From NCBI GenBank assembly GCA_004519485.1, contig CP038110.1, forward strand, positions 806,001-870,000: 64,000 nucleotides of DNA. The letters run 5' to 3'. The notes below the pieces were generated by a model. That model was not told the DNA's origin, ran no database searches, and saw only the letters and a list, made by a program, of their open reading frames with translations. This DNA is from Nannochloropsis oceanica (taxonomy: Eukaryota; Sar; Eustigmatophyceae; Eustigmatales; Monodopsidaceae). This document shows, piece after piece, positions 45,225-56,200 of this stretch. Position numbers and translations under genes: made by a program. Every line of letters begins with the position of its first letter. The first letter of the stretch is position 1.

Positions 45225-45430
45225 CTGAGGGTTCCGACCCCTCGAAGCCGGCGGAAACGCCAGTGGCCTGATGCCGGCACCTACCCCGTCATCCGGGGCG
45301 GGCTTGTTTTGGTGACCAAAATATGATAGAAGTCGATATCACCATGCCGGTGGCAAAGCCCATTGTGGTGATCAAACCCCCCAAAAATTAAAAACAACAA
45401 AAAACGTAAATAACTTTCTGTATACTGCTT
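45225..45430 (-). repeat. subtelomeric repeat B, copy 3 (inverted)
   Basis: Reverse complement of copy 1 over about 200 bp: CAGAAAGTTATTTACG, GCTTTGCCACCGGCATGGTG, TTCTATCATATTTTGG, ACCAAAACAAGCCCGCCCCG, GCCGGCATCAGGCCACTGGC. Confidence 0.75.
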
Positions 45431-45613
45431 TGCTTATGCATTGGTACAGTGTCTTGTCGCGTCTTGATCGCTATGCTACGTTGATACATTGGCGGATAGT
45501 CAAATATGATGTCCCTAGAGATTGAGACTTGTCGCGTTTAACCTCGAGGAGAGAGAAGAGAGTAAGTCTCCACTTGTTTCAATTGTTAGACTTTACATGA
45601 TTTCTGGAATATC

Positions 45614-45638
45614 GCGCAACGGCTCGAAGCCGTTGCGC
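45614..45638. other. short perfect hairpin, 11-bp stem, 3-nt loop
   Basis: GCGCAACGGCT, loop CGA, AGCCGTTGCGC. GC-rich and exact, lying in non-coding DNA. Possible transcript 3'-end structure or repeat-element end. Confidence 0.5.
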
Positions 45639-46050
45639 AACGCCTGAGGTCCCTGGGGAGTTGGAGGGAAATGAAAACAAATTAAAACGGCTCTTTCAGG
45701 CATAGAAGCGGTATAAACAAGTCCTTTCTAGGTCTTCCTTCTCGAGATCAATCACGTAAACCTTTCCAATCTTTCCAACCTTGCTGTATAAGAACCCCCG
45801 GATTGAGTCCGATGACGATGGAGTCTGCCACTGGTGCCGTTACGCAGTCGAGTGTAAAACGACCAGAGAAGGCACCGCCCCAGCCGCATTTTCCCTCTTC
45901 AATGTGATATAGGCGCACCCATAGACCTCAATGAGGCACATAAGCTGTTTTCGACATTTGGACGGGAAGGGGCTGGCTCATGGTTACACAATGTAGCCCT
46001 TTGTCGTGGTGTGACCCTGTCTCAAACCTTGCGCTAATAATGACGAGACA

Positions 46051-48014
46051 GTCTTCGCCATATTGCATCGTGGCCTTCCTTCTATATTTCAATCATGCAC
46101 CATGAGTTTATCATGCATTGTTGGTCATGCTGATCGGGCAGGAAAGGAGCAAGCACACCATGGTTACGATCATGATGCATTATTCCCCTGGAGACTAAAA
46201 TCATCCCCCGTCCTTCCCTCCTCTAGTCACAGACATCACCACACAATGCATTTGGCTTCCTCACCGGACTCTGTGGCCATAGAACAGACGGAATGTGAAG
46301 AAATGGCAAGGCAAGGCTCACACAAATAGAGGTATGGGGATGATGGGGGAAGGTTTGCGACCCCCTGGCTTGACATGTCCGTCCCTCGATATCTTGGGTG
46401 AAGGACATAAAACCGACAAAGGGCGCAACGGATGCAAAATTGCATGACCCATAAAACAAAAGAAGGAGGATTGAGCGGGTGATGCGCTTGAAATTGAGGC
46501 ATATACCGGTAAGAAGGAAGAGAAACAAAGGATGCAGAGTGGGGCAGAGGTTGGTGAGGAGGAGATACGGCGAAGAGGACAAGTAGAACGAGGAAGAAGA
46601 CAAGTAGGACGGCAACTTAGATGTTTATTCTATACACACTCACACCCACTACCTCTTTACAACACAAAAGCCATCAGTGCATCCGCCACAACGCAATGCT
46701 GCTCCTCCCCCCCCTCCCCTTGGCTTCCCTGCTCTTTCTTGAGATGGTCATGGCAAGACCACATCCACAGCCCCCTTAACTTCGGGGAGACGGAACGCCT
46801 GGCTGCTGGGAAATTGAGAGATAGCAACCCACTTCTCCAGTCAAGAGCACGACGGGCATTTATGGAAGAAGAGCTTGCGTCGGAGCGACAATGTCAGGGA
46901 CGAGGACGCCTTCAAGGTATCCTCCCTCCATTCTTCTCTGTCCTCCCTCCCGTCCGTCCTCCCTCCCTACCTCCCTTCCCCCTCTCCTATCCTCGATCTT
47001 TCTCCTCCTTTTCCTCTTCCTCCTTCCTCTCATCCGACGGCCTAATTTCTCCCGAAAGATTATGGTACTATTTCTCGGCATAAGATCTCACCCCCTTCCT
47101 TCATCCCTCTTTCCCTCCCCCCCTCTCTCCCTCCCTCCCCCCACCCTCGCTCCCTCGTCGGTCGTTCCGTCGTCGCTCGTTCCGTCGTCGCTCGCTCCCA
47201 CCAATCCGGTCTGGTTCTCGCCCTATCCCGTCCTCATCTGCTTCGCGATCTACACGTTTCTGCAGCCACGACCAACATGATTCTCGACGTCATCCTGCTT
47301 GTCTTAGTCAGCTAGAGCATCCGTTGGGCTATTTCGATTTCTTGCCGCCCCCCTCTCCTCTTTCCGTTGACATTGGATGCAACACCAGCATCAGTCATAC
47401 CTTGGCCTGTTGAAAGGGAATATAGAGAGGGGAAAGAGGAGAAATGTAGGAAAAGGATGGGATGCGTTCGGAGGAGGTGAGCCTTGAGGGGCCGGTTGGG
47501 CGGGGGTATGATGGATGTGTTGGTTGCATAGGAGAGTGGAGTGTGAGTCCTCACCTCCAAGCTTCATTTTTTCCTTGTCATCGCCTTGACAGTGTGGGAG
47601 CGTGCTGTCTCCTTTGCTTTCATTTGAAGTGGCTTATAGCCAGCTGCGTTTCCTTTCCGCCGGCTTTGCTTTCCTTGCTCTCTCTCTTTCTTTCCCTCCC
47701 TACAGCAGTATGGACACCCTTTGTTGTCATCTAGACGATGCAATACCAAGAATTGGCTAAACACAAGACCTCTGACAGTGGACTCGTTTTAAAAGGCTCG
47801 TATATACCGATTGGGTGTCTTGTAAATGGATTATGTGGTGCTTCAAACCTTAGCTTCGACGGGCAGCCTGTCATAGGTTGGACTGGTGATGCGTGCGGAG
47901 TCCGCCCGTGCATGTGGTGCGTGCACCGGAAAGAGGCGTGGCAGGTGAAGGCCCGAGCGCTGGTAGGGATGATAGAAAGGTGTTTGTGGTGGGTTGTGGT
48001 GGACGGTGGCACCA

Positions 48015-48054
<40 letters not shown>

Positions 48055-48419
48055 ATGCTGATGCTGCTGCGGCTGCTGCTGCTGCTGCTGCTGCTGATGC
48101 TGCTGATGCTGCTGATGCTGCTGATGCTGCTGATGCTGCTGCTACCACACGCGCTAAGTTTATGTATGTGTGTTCATCTGGGTACGTGTGTGCGACATTG
48201 TGTGGGCCCCCTGTACCCTCTAACCCCTCCACCAACCTCCCTAGGTGTTCAAAATTTTGAACAGACCAGCCGTTACTCTCTGTCTTTCTTTTCCCGCCGT
48301 GATTGGCCAACTATGTTGGGCTGTCAAAATATGATGTCAATTTTAATTCCACCTTGTCAAAAGACACTTTTGGCATAGGAGGGAGAAAGGGAGGAAGGGG
48401 AGAAATGAAGACGAGGACA
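46051..48419. other. no gene supported; weak coding hints
   Basis: GGGA/CCCT tracts typical of introns return at about 46920, so spliced genes are likely, but no exon chain could be built. Hints: a possible plus-strand exon around 46830-46917 before a GTATCC donor, and a minus ORF ending at 47312. A CTG/ATG triplet array lies at 48017-48142. Confidence 0.3.
48017..48142. repeat. CTG triplet array with regular ATG interruptions
   Basis: About 40 triplets, first pure CTG, then CTGATG-type alternations. Open in several frames (Leu/Met, Ala/Asp, or Ala/Ser on the other strand), so its coding status is undecided. Confidence 0.8.
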
Positions 48420-48596
48420 CTAGCGCGCCTCCCTCCTCCTAGTCTTCCTCTCCTCCTTCTCGTCATCGTACTCCTCGTCTTCAGGCTTCGCCCTGATAGC
48501 ATGGACTCGCTTCTTCTCTCCTTCCCATCCGAGCCCCTCCTCTCCGTCCTCCGCTTCCATCTTCCCTGCATCCACCCACCGGTGTCGAATACTTCG
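48420..48596 (-). CDS. possible terminal exon of an unrecognised gene
   Basis: A minus frame of 58 codons gives KRSIRHRWVDAGKMEAEDG, then EKKRVHAIRAKPEDEEYDDE and KERKTRRREAR before a stop. It follows an AAAG acceptor-like site. The balanced charged composition looks more like protein than the surrounding frames. A possible upstream piece (MAEHFEVRRNRLISY, near 48800-48840) lies on the same strand, but I could not join the two in frame. Confidence 0.25.
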   Translation of the reverse strand, partial: RSIRHRWVDAGKMEAEDGEEGLGWEGEKKRVHAIRAKPEDEEYDDEKEERKTRRREAR

Positions 48597-48599
48597 CTT

Positions 48600-49535
48600 T
48601 CATCTTTAACCTCCGCCCATCTTCCTACTTCCCTCCCTGCCTCATCGGCCGCTGGCGCAGGAAATTTGCGCTGCAGCTGCACTTTCTCCTTACCACCGCT
48701 CTTTCCCTCGATGCCTCCTCTCTTATCCACGCCTTTAATCCAGGTCTCGACCCCCATGAAAGCAGCACGCACGCAGAAAAAAAGGGAGGGGGGTATGATA
48801 TCAGTCTGTTCCTCCGAACTTCAAAGTGCTCTGCCATTGTCTTGGGAAGGAAGGGTGAGTCGTGCGGGAGAGGGAGTGGAGTGTGGAGAGGGAGAAATTT
48901 AAGAGAGTAAAGAGGAACAAGGGGAAAAAGCAGATGCAGGGAGAAGGAGGAGGATAGGGCGAAGGAAAGTGAGGAGAGAGAGGATGGAAAAAAGGAGGGA
49001 AAAGAAATAAATAGCCGCTGTGGAGGCAGCTAGGAAGCAACGAGTCAACATTTTGAAGAAGGGAAGAAAGGAGAGGGCAGGGAGGGAGATAGGGAGGGAG
49101 GGAGGGAGGGCTAAACAGTGCACCATACCGTCTCTTCTCTTTCTACATTGTCATCTTCTCCTCTTCTCTTCAGCGCCTTGTGATCTCTCTTCCTCTCTTC
49201 TGGTCACTCAAGCCTTACTTAGTTCATGCTTTCCACCCTCTAAAACTTACGACCATGCTTCTTATCCACCTTGTTTTCTCTTGCCTCAGCTCTCCTCTCC
49301 TCGCTTTCGCATTCACTATCTGATACACACATGTCACCTTACACATGCTATATGAGTATTACCCCTCCCTCTCTCTGTTCAGCCTTCTGTTTTTGCACGA
49401 TTGACACCTTCTATGGTCACCCGTGCGGTAAACGAAGCACACATCCCTCTCCCTCCATCCCCCCCCCCCCTCTCTACCTCCACTCCCTCGATCCCCGTGA
49501 CAGCAGGCACGACCAAAAGAGGGGATAGAAGAAAT
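48600..49535. other. no supported gene
   Basis: Ser/Pro/Leu-rich ORFs on both strands are products of C/T-rich sequence. A CATTTTGAAGAAGGG to GGGAGGG stretch near 49050-49110 may be an intron of a minus-strand gene. Nothing firm. Confidence 0.3.
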
Positions 49536-51182
49536 TCAGCTTTCGAGGTTTCGCATGACAATGTCCGTAATGAGCGGCTTGTGAGCACTCACGTCCCATC
49601 CCAGATTCTCGTGCAGCTGCGCCATCACCATCTTGATCGTCACGACGGCAGGGTCAGCAGCGGCAAGGATATTCATCACCCCTTCCTCCAGCACAGCAGT
49701 AGGGACGCCCCTATTCTCCTCTTCTTTATCCTTTTCACCTTCCCTCACCTCCCCCTCCTCTACTTCCTTCTCTACTTCTTTCTCGCCTTTCCTTATATTC
49801 ATTCCTCCTTCCTCTTCCTCCTCCTCCTCCTCCTCCTCCTCTCCCTCCTCTTTTTCCTTCTCCTTTTCCGATGCCCCCACCACCTTTTTCTTCCTTCTCT
49901 TCGATCCATTCATCTCATCGTCACATTCTTCCTCCTCCTTTTCCTCTTCTTTCTCCTCTTCCTTATTCTCTATTTTCTCCCCCCACCCCTTCCTTCCCCC
50001 CTCCTTCCCTCCCTTCCCCTTTCTCCTCAGCATATTGGCCGACGCACTGAACAGCTTGCAATTCCTCCTCTTCTTCGTCTCCTTCTTCTTTCCCTTCGTC
50101 TTCAAAGCCACCGCAACCGTCTTCATCTTTTTCTGCCGCATCTGCTGCTCCTCCTCCTCTTTTCCCTCCTCCTCCTCCACGTGCTCTTCTCCTTTCGCCC
50201 CACTGCTCTTTCTCTTTCTCCTCTTCGTCACCGCCACCTTCCTCCCCTTCTTCCCTCCCTCCCTTCTTCCGTCCTCCTCCCTAGGCAACTCCAGCCAGTT
50301 TACCAGCTCCTCCACAAGCTCCTCCTTTTTTCCCCCCGCCCTCCCTCCCTCTCTCGTCCTCACCCCCAGCACTCCCCAGGCCCTCTTCAACTCTGCGACT
50401 GTCATTCTCCTCGCCTTCTCCTCCACCTTTTCCCGGGCCAAGTCTCCCTCCCTCCTTTCCTCCTCCCCGTCTTCGTAGACCAAACCCGAGAACTCCCTCA
50501 GGCGTCCCTTCACCTCGGTAGCCTTGGCCTGCCCTCGGCCAAAGCACAGCCCGTGCAGCACCTTCAGAAACGGGTCCTTGTTTCTGATCTTTCCTATCTC
50601 TCGACTAAAGGTCTCCATCTCCCCCAGCTTCTTCGAACCTTTCCCCTGCTTGATGGTAACAGGCTGCGTGTCACGGGGATCACGAACGACGAGGGTTTCG
50701 ACTGCCTTCCGTTCCCGCTTAGCGCCGGCGGAGGGGACGGACCAGTAGTGCCCAGGGGCAGGGGGGGAGGGAGGGAGGGTGGCGCTGGCCGTGGTGGGCA
50801 TGGGCGTGGGTCTTTGGGGCTGCTGCTGCTGCTGCTGCTGCTGCTCTTCCCTCGCCTCATCCTCCTTCTTGTCTATGGTGTTAGCTGCCGCCTTTTCCGC
50901 AGGGTAAGCTTCCCGCTGTTTCTTGGCAGGGGAAGGAGAGCATCGGGGAGCAACAGGAGCAGCAGGAGCGACAGGAGAATAAATAGCGGCAGTACTGGTG
51001 TCTTTCTCCTCCCCTTCTATGGCGTCTGCCGCAGCCGGCTTAATTTCTTTCTCTTTCTCAGGGGAAGCTTCCCAATAATTTACGGAAGAAGAAGGGGGAC
51101 AAGGAGGGGCAGGAGCAATTGCAGCGGCAGCATCTTTCTTCATCTCAGGCTCCTTGTCTATGGGGCTGCTAGGCGCTTCCAT
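49536..51182 (-). CDS. DEK: DEK-like chromatin protein
   Basis: A 548-residue intronless protein of the DEK family: nuclear DNA-binding proteins that act on chromatin topology and splicing. The DEK N-terminal region spans about residues 155-300. VETLVVRD leads to VTIKQGKGSKKLGEMETF, which matches human DEK FTIAQGKGQKLCEIE. It is followed by KVLHGLCFGR, LREFSGLVYEDG (human GQFSGFPFEKG), then a SAP-like helix pair in ELKRAWGVLGV and KKEELVEELVNWL. The middle is Lys/Glu low complexity with several nuclear-localisation-like basic clusters and an acidic run. The C-terminal 45 residues (ILAAADPAVVTIKMVMAQL, ENLGWDVSAHKPLITDIVM) match the DEK C-terminal winged-helix-like domain. A stretch of 8-9 Gln lies near residue 115. 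The long Leu/Ser ORF on the plus strand is a shadow. Confidence 0.88.
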   Translation of the reverse strand: MEAPSSPIDKEPEMKKDAAAAIAPAPPCPPSSSVNYWEASPEKEKEIKPAAADAIEGEEKDTSTAAIYSPVAPAAPVAPRCSPSPAKKQREAYPAEKAAANTIDKKEDEAREEQQQQQQQQPQRPTPMPTTASATLPPSPPAPGHYWSVPSAGAKRERKAVETLVVRDPRDTQPVTIKQGKGSKKLGEMETFSREIGKIRNKDPFLKVLHGLCFGRGQAKATEVKGRLREFSGLVYEDGEEERREGDLAREKVEEKARRMTVAELKRAWGVLGVRTREGGRAGGKKEELVEELVNWLELPREEDGRREGGKKGRKVAVTKRRKRKSSGAKGEEHVEEEEGKEEEEQQMRQKKMKTVAVALKTKGKKKETKKRRNCKLFSASANMLRRKGKGGKEGGRKGWGEKIENKEEEKEEEKEEEECDDEMNGSKRRKKKVVGASEKEKEKEEGEEEEEEEEEEEGGMNIRKGEKEVEKEVEEGEVREGEKDKEEENRGVPTAVLEEGVMNILAAADPAVVTIKMVMAQLHENLGWDVSAHKPLITDIVMRNLES

Positions 51183-53242
51183 TATTCCTCCTTCTCGAGT
51201 GAGGCGGCTTCTGTTCCTGTTGCTGCTTGGATGGAGAGAGCGACCAATTTCGGACGGACAGGCGCCGCACGGACTTTTCCTTCCTCTGTGCGGCTAACGC
51301 ATGGATGCACTTCAATGTAGTGTGCAGTGGAGGATGTAGTAGAATTGTGAGTGACCTGTAGCTCAATTAGCGAGTGCCTCCAGGACACACAGAAAGAAGC
51401 AAAGAAAGCCCGCGGCGACGAGGCGCCTTTAGTTAGTGTTTGGCTTGACTGTGAACGACCAGTACAGTCAGTCTTGCACCCGCCCGCAAACGCACTGACA
51501 AGTAAAAGACGCCCTCGTTGCTGTACGTTGCCTGTGGGCTTGTGTTGGGAATATCTGTAGTTGGCTGTGAAGGTTGGCTTCATTTCGGCAGGTTGCTTCG
51601 GGCCCATTGTTGCCTGCCTTTTGCTCTCGCACTCCCAGAGGAGACCTCTTTCCTCTCACCCCTACATCCTATTTATGAGAGAGCCGATAGTCTCCTCTCC
51701 CTCCTCCTATTTCTTCTTCTTCTTCAACTCCTTCTCGTCGTCGTCCTCCTCCTCCTCGTCCTCCTTTTCCTCGTCGTCCTCTACCGCTCGAGCAGCCTCC
51801 TCCTCCTCGTAATTTTATCATGGTTATGAGTGATGTGCTTCATCCTCCTCTGGAATGGGTCCAGTCATCGCCTCCTTTATAGTCATTCTTCTGGCATATT
51901 GGATACCGACATAGCTGTTACACGAGGGATCTTTGTCGGACACACGTGCGCCCCCGTCAGCATTTCCATAGGACAACACACCTGCACCCTCTCCCATGCT
52001 CCACCTGCTGGTGTTCGATAGCTCACCTTCTTCATCCTTCTTGCTGCTGATCACATAGCCTGCGTAAGTAACAACCCTTACCCTGCCAACGGCGTAAAAT
52101 TGCCCTCTACTGCCCCCTCAAAAAGCCCATTACTGCCGAGTCGTCTTCCCCCTGGGACTCAGATTTATAATCAGCCTAGTCTCAAAGCCCCTCGACGACG
52201 TCCGAATGGCCGGTGTCCATGCGACCATTGAGCTTCAATTTATGCTGTTCAGCCTCCACGCCCGAGGAGACGACGAGCGACATGTATGCCTCTGGCATTA
52301 TACCCCTCACGCTGGACGTGACGTCATCACCTGCCTGGCCATCCCACAGTTTATGGTACGGAGCTCCACTCATGTCTTAGCTTTACCGGCGCCGAGACCC
52401 ACAGCTGGCACCGTCCGGAATATTCCCTGACCAGCAGACACTCTAAGGGTTGAAAATGAGGGTTAAAATTTCTTCGACACACACAGGTTGCACGTCCTCT
52501 TCCCGTCGAAGAACCCAATTTTCAAAAAAAAAAAGACAGGCACATTTATTTCTGACTGGCGCTTCATAACATTCACTCTGATTTTTGATGCACTTACACT
52601 ATTCATACTTTTTTTGGGGATGAGTTGATCTTCATATCTCAAATCCCAGCTCTGTTAGAGCTCGGATCGCTGTAGGAAATAGAACTCTTCTCGTCATGAT
52701 GGTGAATGTGGTAAAGTAAGTCAGAGAAAGACCAGGCGAGCACCTATCGTCTGTTCCGAATGCAAGTCATTCCTCCTGCGTAGGAGTTCATCCCTTTTCA
52801 CCAGCTCTGGGTACCCTACGGCACTCTTCTCGGGCTTGTGAGTGCTGCCCACAGGTTGCTTGATTTTCGAAAGCTCACATTACTTCATCATCGCCCGCAA
52901 AACCATGGCAACGGACGGATCGCCCTCCTCGATCCCCGCGCATCACTTACTTGCCACACACCAACGACTGCGCATGAATACAACGTGCATGTCCATCCGG
53001 CGCGCCACTTTCGCGGTGAAATGGCATGTGCTGGCGTCCGCGTCGGCCTCACGCAAGGAAGAAGGCATGTTTCCTTTCTCGAACTCTCACATGCATTCGT
53101 CATCACAGGATTCAAACGCAGAGCACACGGCACCCACATCCCTGTGTCCCCTCACTCACAAACCACACTGCTCTCACCCTAGCTCCTCCCCGTTCTACAC
53201 AGATAGCAGCAGCAGCAGAGTAGTAGCAACAGCTCCCCAACC
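51183..53242. other. intergenic region upstream of DEK and HYOU1
   Basis: Separates the divergent DEK (minus) and HYOU1 (plus) genes. A C/T-rich stretch at 51690-51810 and short ORFs are present, with no gene supported. HYOU1 5' sequences probably begin after about 52830. Confidence 0.45.
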
Positions 53243-56200
53243 ATGTCTGCGACAACAAGGGCACACGGAAGGAGAAGAGCCAACCTGTGGTTTGTCTGCT
53301 TCTCCTTCATCATGGCGTCCCTCCTGGCCCCAGTGGCCCAGGCGGGTGTGATGGGCGTCGACCTTGGCAGCGAATTCATGAAGGTGTCTTTGGTACGTCC
53401 ACCTGTGTCACGAACAGATCAAAGGGGAGGGGGAGAGAGCGCGCGCACGCAGCAGCAAGGCATGGTCGCATGGCGTGCGGAGGGCTGCTGCAAGAAGTGT
53501 GCATTCATTCCCTTCCTTCCTTTCTCGCTCTTTCCCTTTCTTCCTTCCAGGTCAAGCCAGGCACAATGATGGACATTGTGACCAACATCCACAGCAAACG
53601 CAAGACCGAGACCATGATCTCCTTCTACCAAGGTATGCTGCATCCCATCCCTCTTTGCTTCCCTCGCTTCCTCGTGCCTTCTTTCTTCCCTCCCAGCTCT
53701 CCAGGCCCCCAAGTCCCTCATCCCTTCCTCTTCCTCCCTTCTCACCTCTCCTTCTCACCTGTCCAGGCGAACGCTCGTACGGGGCGGACGCCTACTCCCT
53801 CCTCACCCGCCGGCCCGAGGTCACCTACGCCCGCATCCCCACCTTGTTGGGCCGGCACGACGAGCACCCTTCGGTGGCCCTGTTGGAGGAGGCCTATTTC
53901 CCAACCAAGGTCCGTTTGCTGCATACTACTCCCTCCCTCCTTCCCTCCCTGTTTGCCTCTCATCCTCCTGGGCCGGCGTGAAGAGGGTCCTCGCGTGGTT
54001 TTGTCGGCAGAGGCCCGCGACGAGGCCGTTGTACTTCCCCACATGCGCTGGCAAGGCACTGCTGCTGCTGCTGCCGCTGCTGCTGCTGCAGCTGTGTATG
54101 TTTTCTCTTTCTCTGTCTGCCCCTCTTGCCTTTCCCCCCGTCAAGCCAATCCCCTTTCGCGCCACCATGTCCCTTTCACCTTCCCTTTACCCTCCTGTCT
54201 ACAGCTGCACCCGTCTTCTCACCCCTCCTTCCCTCCCTCCCTCCCTCCCTCCCTCCCTCCCTTCCTCGTCCCTTCCCAGGTATCCTACAATGAGAGCTCG
54301 GGCGGGCTTGCTATTCTCCACCAGGACGAGGCCTCTTACTCCCCCGAGGAGCTGATGGCAATGATCCTGACCCACGCCAAGGTAAGTCTTCCTCCCTCCC
54401 TCCCTCCCTCCCTCCCTCCCTCCCTCCCTCCCCTCGTCTCTCTTTTCCTCCGAGGACGGACCCAGAAGCCATGATCCTGTCCTATGCCGAGGGATACTTA
54501 CTCTTCCCCCCCTTCCCTGGACTCCTCCCTCACCTTCCGCCCTTCCCCCCCTCCTCCTCCCAGGACATAACCAAGGCCTACGGCGGCGTGCCCGTGCGAG
54601 ACGCCGTGCTGGTGGTGCCCTCCTTCTACACCCAGCCCGAGCGACAGGCGCTGCTCGACGCGGCCGAGATCGCCGACATGAAGGTATGTGGGCACCCAGT
54701 CCCTCTTTCCCTCCCTCCCTCCCTCCCTCCCTCCCTTCCTTCCTTTTTCCACGCCCCCAGACGCGCTTCCCGCCCTTCCTGACCGCCTCTCCCTCCTCTC
54801 CCTTCCCCCTCCCTTTTCCCTTCCTCCTTCCCTCCTCGTCCAGGTCCTGGGCCTGATCGACGAGAACACGGCGGCGGCCCTTCTCTTCTCGGTCGATAAC
54901 GTCTACGAGCAGCCCACCAACATAATCTTCTACAATATGGGCGCCTCCTCCCTCCAGGTCTCTTTGGTAAGTCTCTCCCTCCCTCCCTCCCTCCCTCCCT
55001 CCCTCCCTCCCTCCCTCCCTCCCTCGTGTCTGCACTCCATCCTCAGTTTAGAACCCGGCTGGTAGCGAGCAGAAGGAGAGGGGCCTCTTCTCACATTGCT
55101 TCCCTCCCTCCCTCCCTCCCTCCCTCCCTCGGCAGGTGGAATTCTCGTCCTACACCACGGGCAAGGGCAGCTACGAGAAGCGCTTCGCGCACTTCGCGGT
55201 CCGGGCCAAGGTAGGTAGGGAGAGAGGGAGGGAGGGAGGGAGGACGCCTGGTGGTGGCTTCCATCAATGGAAATCGTGTGTCCGCCATAACTTGTGCTTC
55301 AGGATGACTTACCCCTCACTCACTCACTCCCTCCCTCCCTCCCTCCCTCCCTCCCTCCCTCCCCCCCCCTTCCTTCCGCCTTTCCTCTCAGGCCTGGGAT
55401 AGCACCCTGGGCGGCTTCCAATTGGACCTGCGCGTGGCCGAGGTCCTGGCCGACCGCTTCAACGAGAAGTGGAGGAAGGGGAAGGGGAAGGGGAAGGGTA
55501 GGTGGCGAGGGAGGAAGGGAGGGAGGGAGAGAGGGAGGGAGGGGTGGCTGATCTAAGGCATGTCTCGGGTTGGACGAGCGGGCATTGCGCCTTCTCCTCC
55601 ACGGACCGTCCTCCCTCCTCTCCCCCGCCCCTCTCCCTCCTCATCCCCCTCCCCCTCCAGGAATCCGTATCTTGCCGCGAACGCCTCCGTAGCATTCTCA
55701 CCCCTCCTTTCCTCCCCCTCCCCCTCCCCCCCTTTAGACGTGGACGTGCGGCGGCACCCCAAGGCCATGGCCAAGATCCGGGCGCAGGCGAAGAAGGTGA
55801 AGGAGGTCCTGTCGGCCAACACCAACATCCCCGTGCATGTAGAAGGTCAGGCAGGCAGGGAGGGAGGGAGGGAGGGAGGGAGAGAGGGAGGGAAGGAGAG
55901 AGTGGGCGTGTGTGCTTGTAGACAGAGGGGAGGGTAATTTCAGTGCATGCCTTGCTCTCTCCCCCCTCCCCTCCCTCCCTCTCTTCTTCCCTTCTTCCAT
56001 CCATTCCATCAACATACCACAAGACACGGGCATTGCACTGCGCTTGCTCATTCCTTCCACCCCCCCCTCCCCTCCCCCTCCCCTCCTTCACTCCAGGCGT
56101 GCACGACGACATCGATCTTTCCACGCAGCTGTCCCGGACGGAGCTGGAAGGTTCGAAATGAGGGAAAGGGAGAGGGAGGGAGTGAAGGAGGGAGGGAGTG

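Larger units (their letters stand above)
43900..46050. other. subtelomeric spacer, no supported gene
   Basis: ORFs at 44486-44953 in two frames share charged stretches (EHKQEEEWLFKSAL; VENVLLRIERRDKDD) but no family and no splice-consistent model. It also holds repeat B copy 3 and a short perfect hairpin at 45614-45638. Confidence 0.4.

Noticed and set aside
46532-47083. 183-codon plus ORF before intron-like CCCT tracts
   Set aside because: No family, no start context, and no downstream exon could be joined in frame.
48017-48142. CTG triplet array as a CRISPR-like or coding repeat
   Set aside because: Units are three bases with no spacers, and no frame extends into a convincing protein.
49401-51320. 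639-codon plus-strand ORF, Leu/Ser/Phe-rich with many apparent membrane segments
   Set aside because: It is the antisense of the Glu/Lys-rich DEK gene; CTC/TTC codons opposite GAG/AAG make false hydrophobic runs.
51346-51420. tRNA-like A-box (TGTAGCTCAATTAG)
   Set aside because: No matching T-arm/B-box, anticodon stem or acceptor stem follows.
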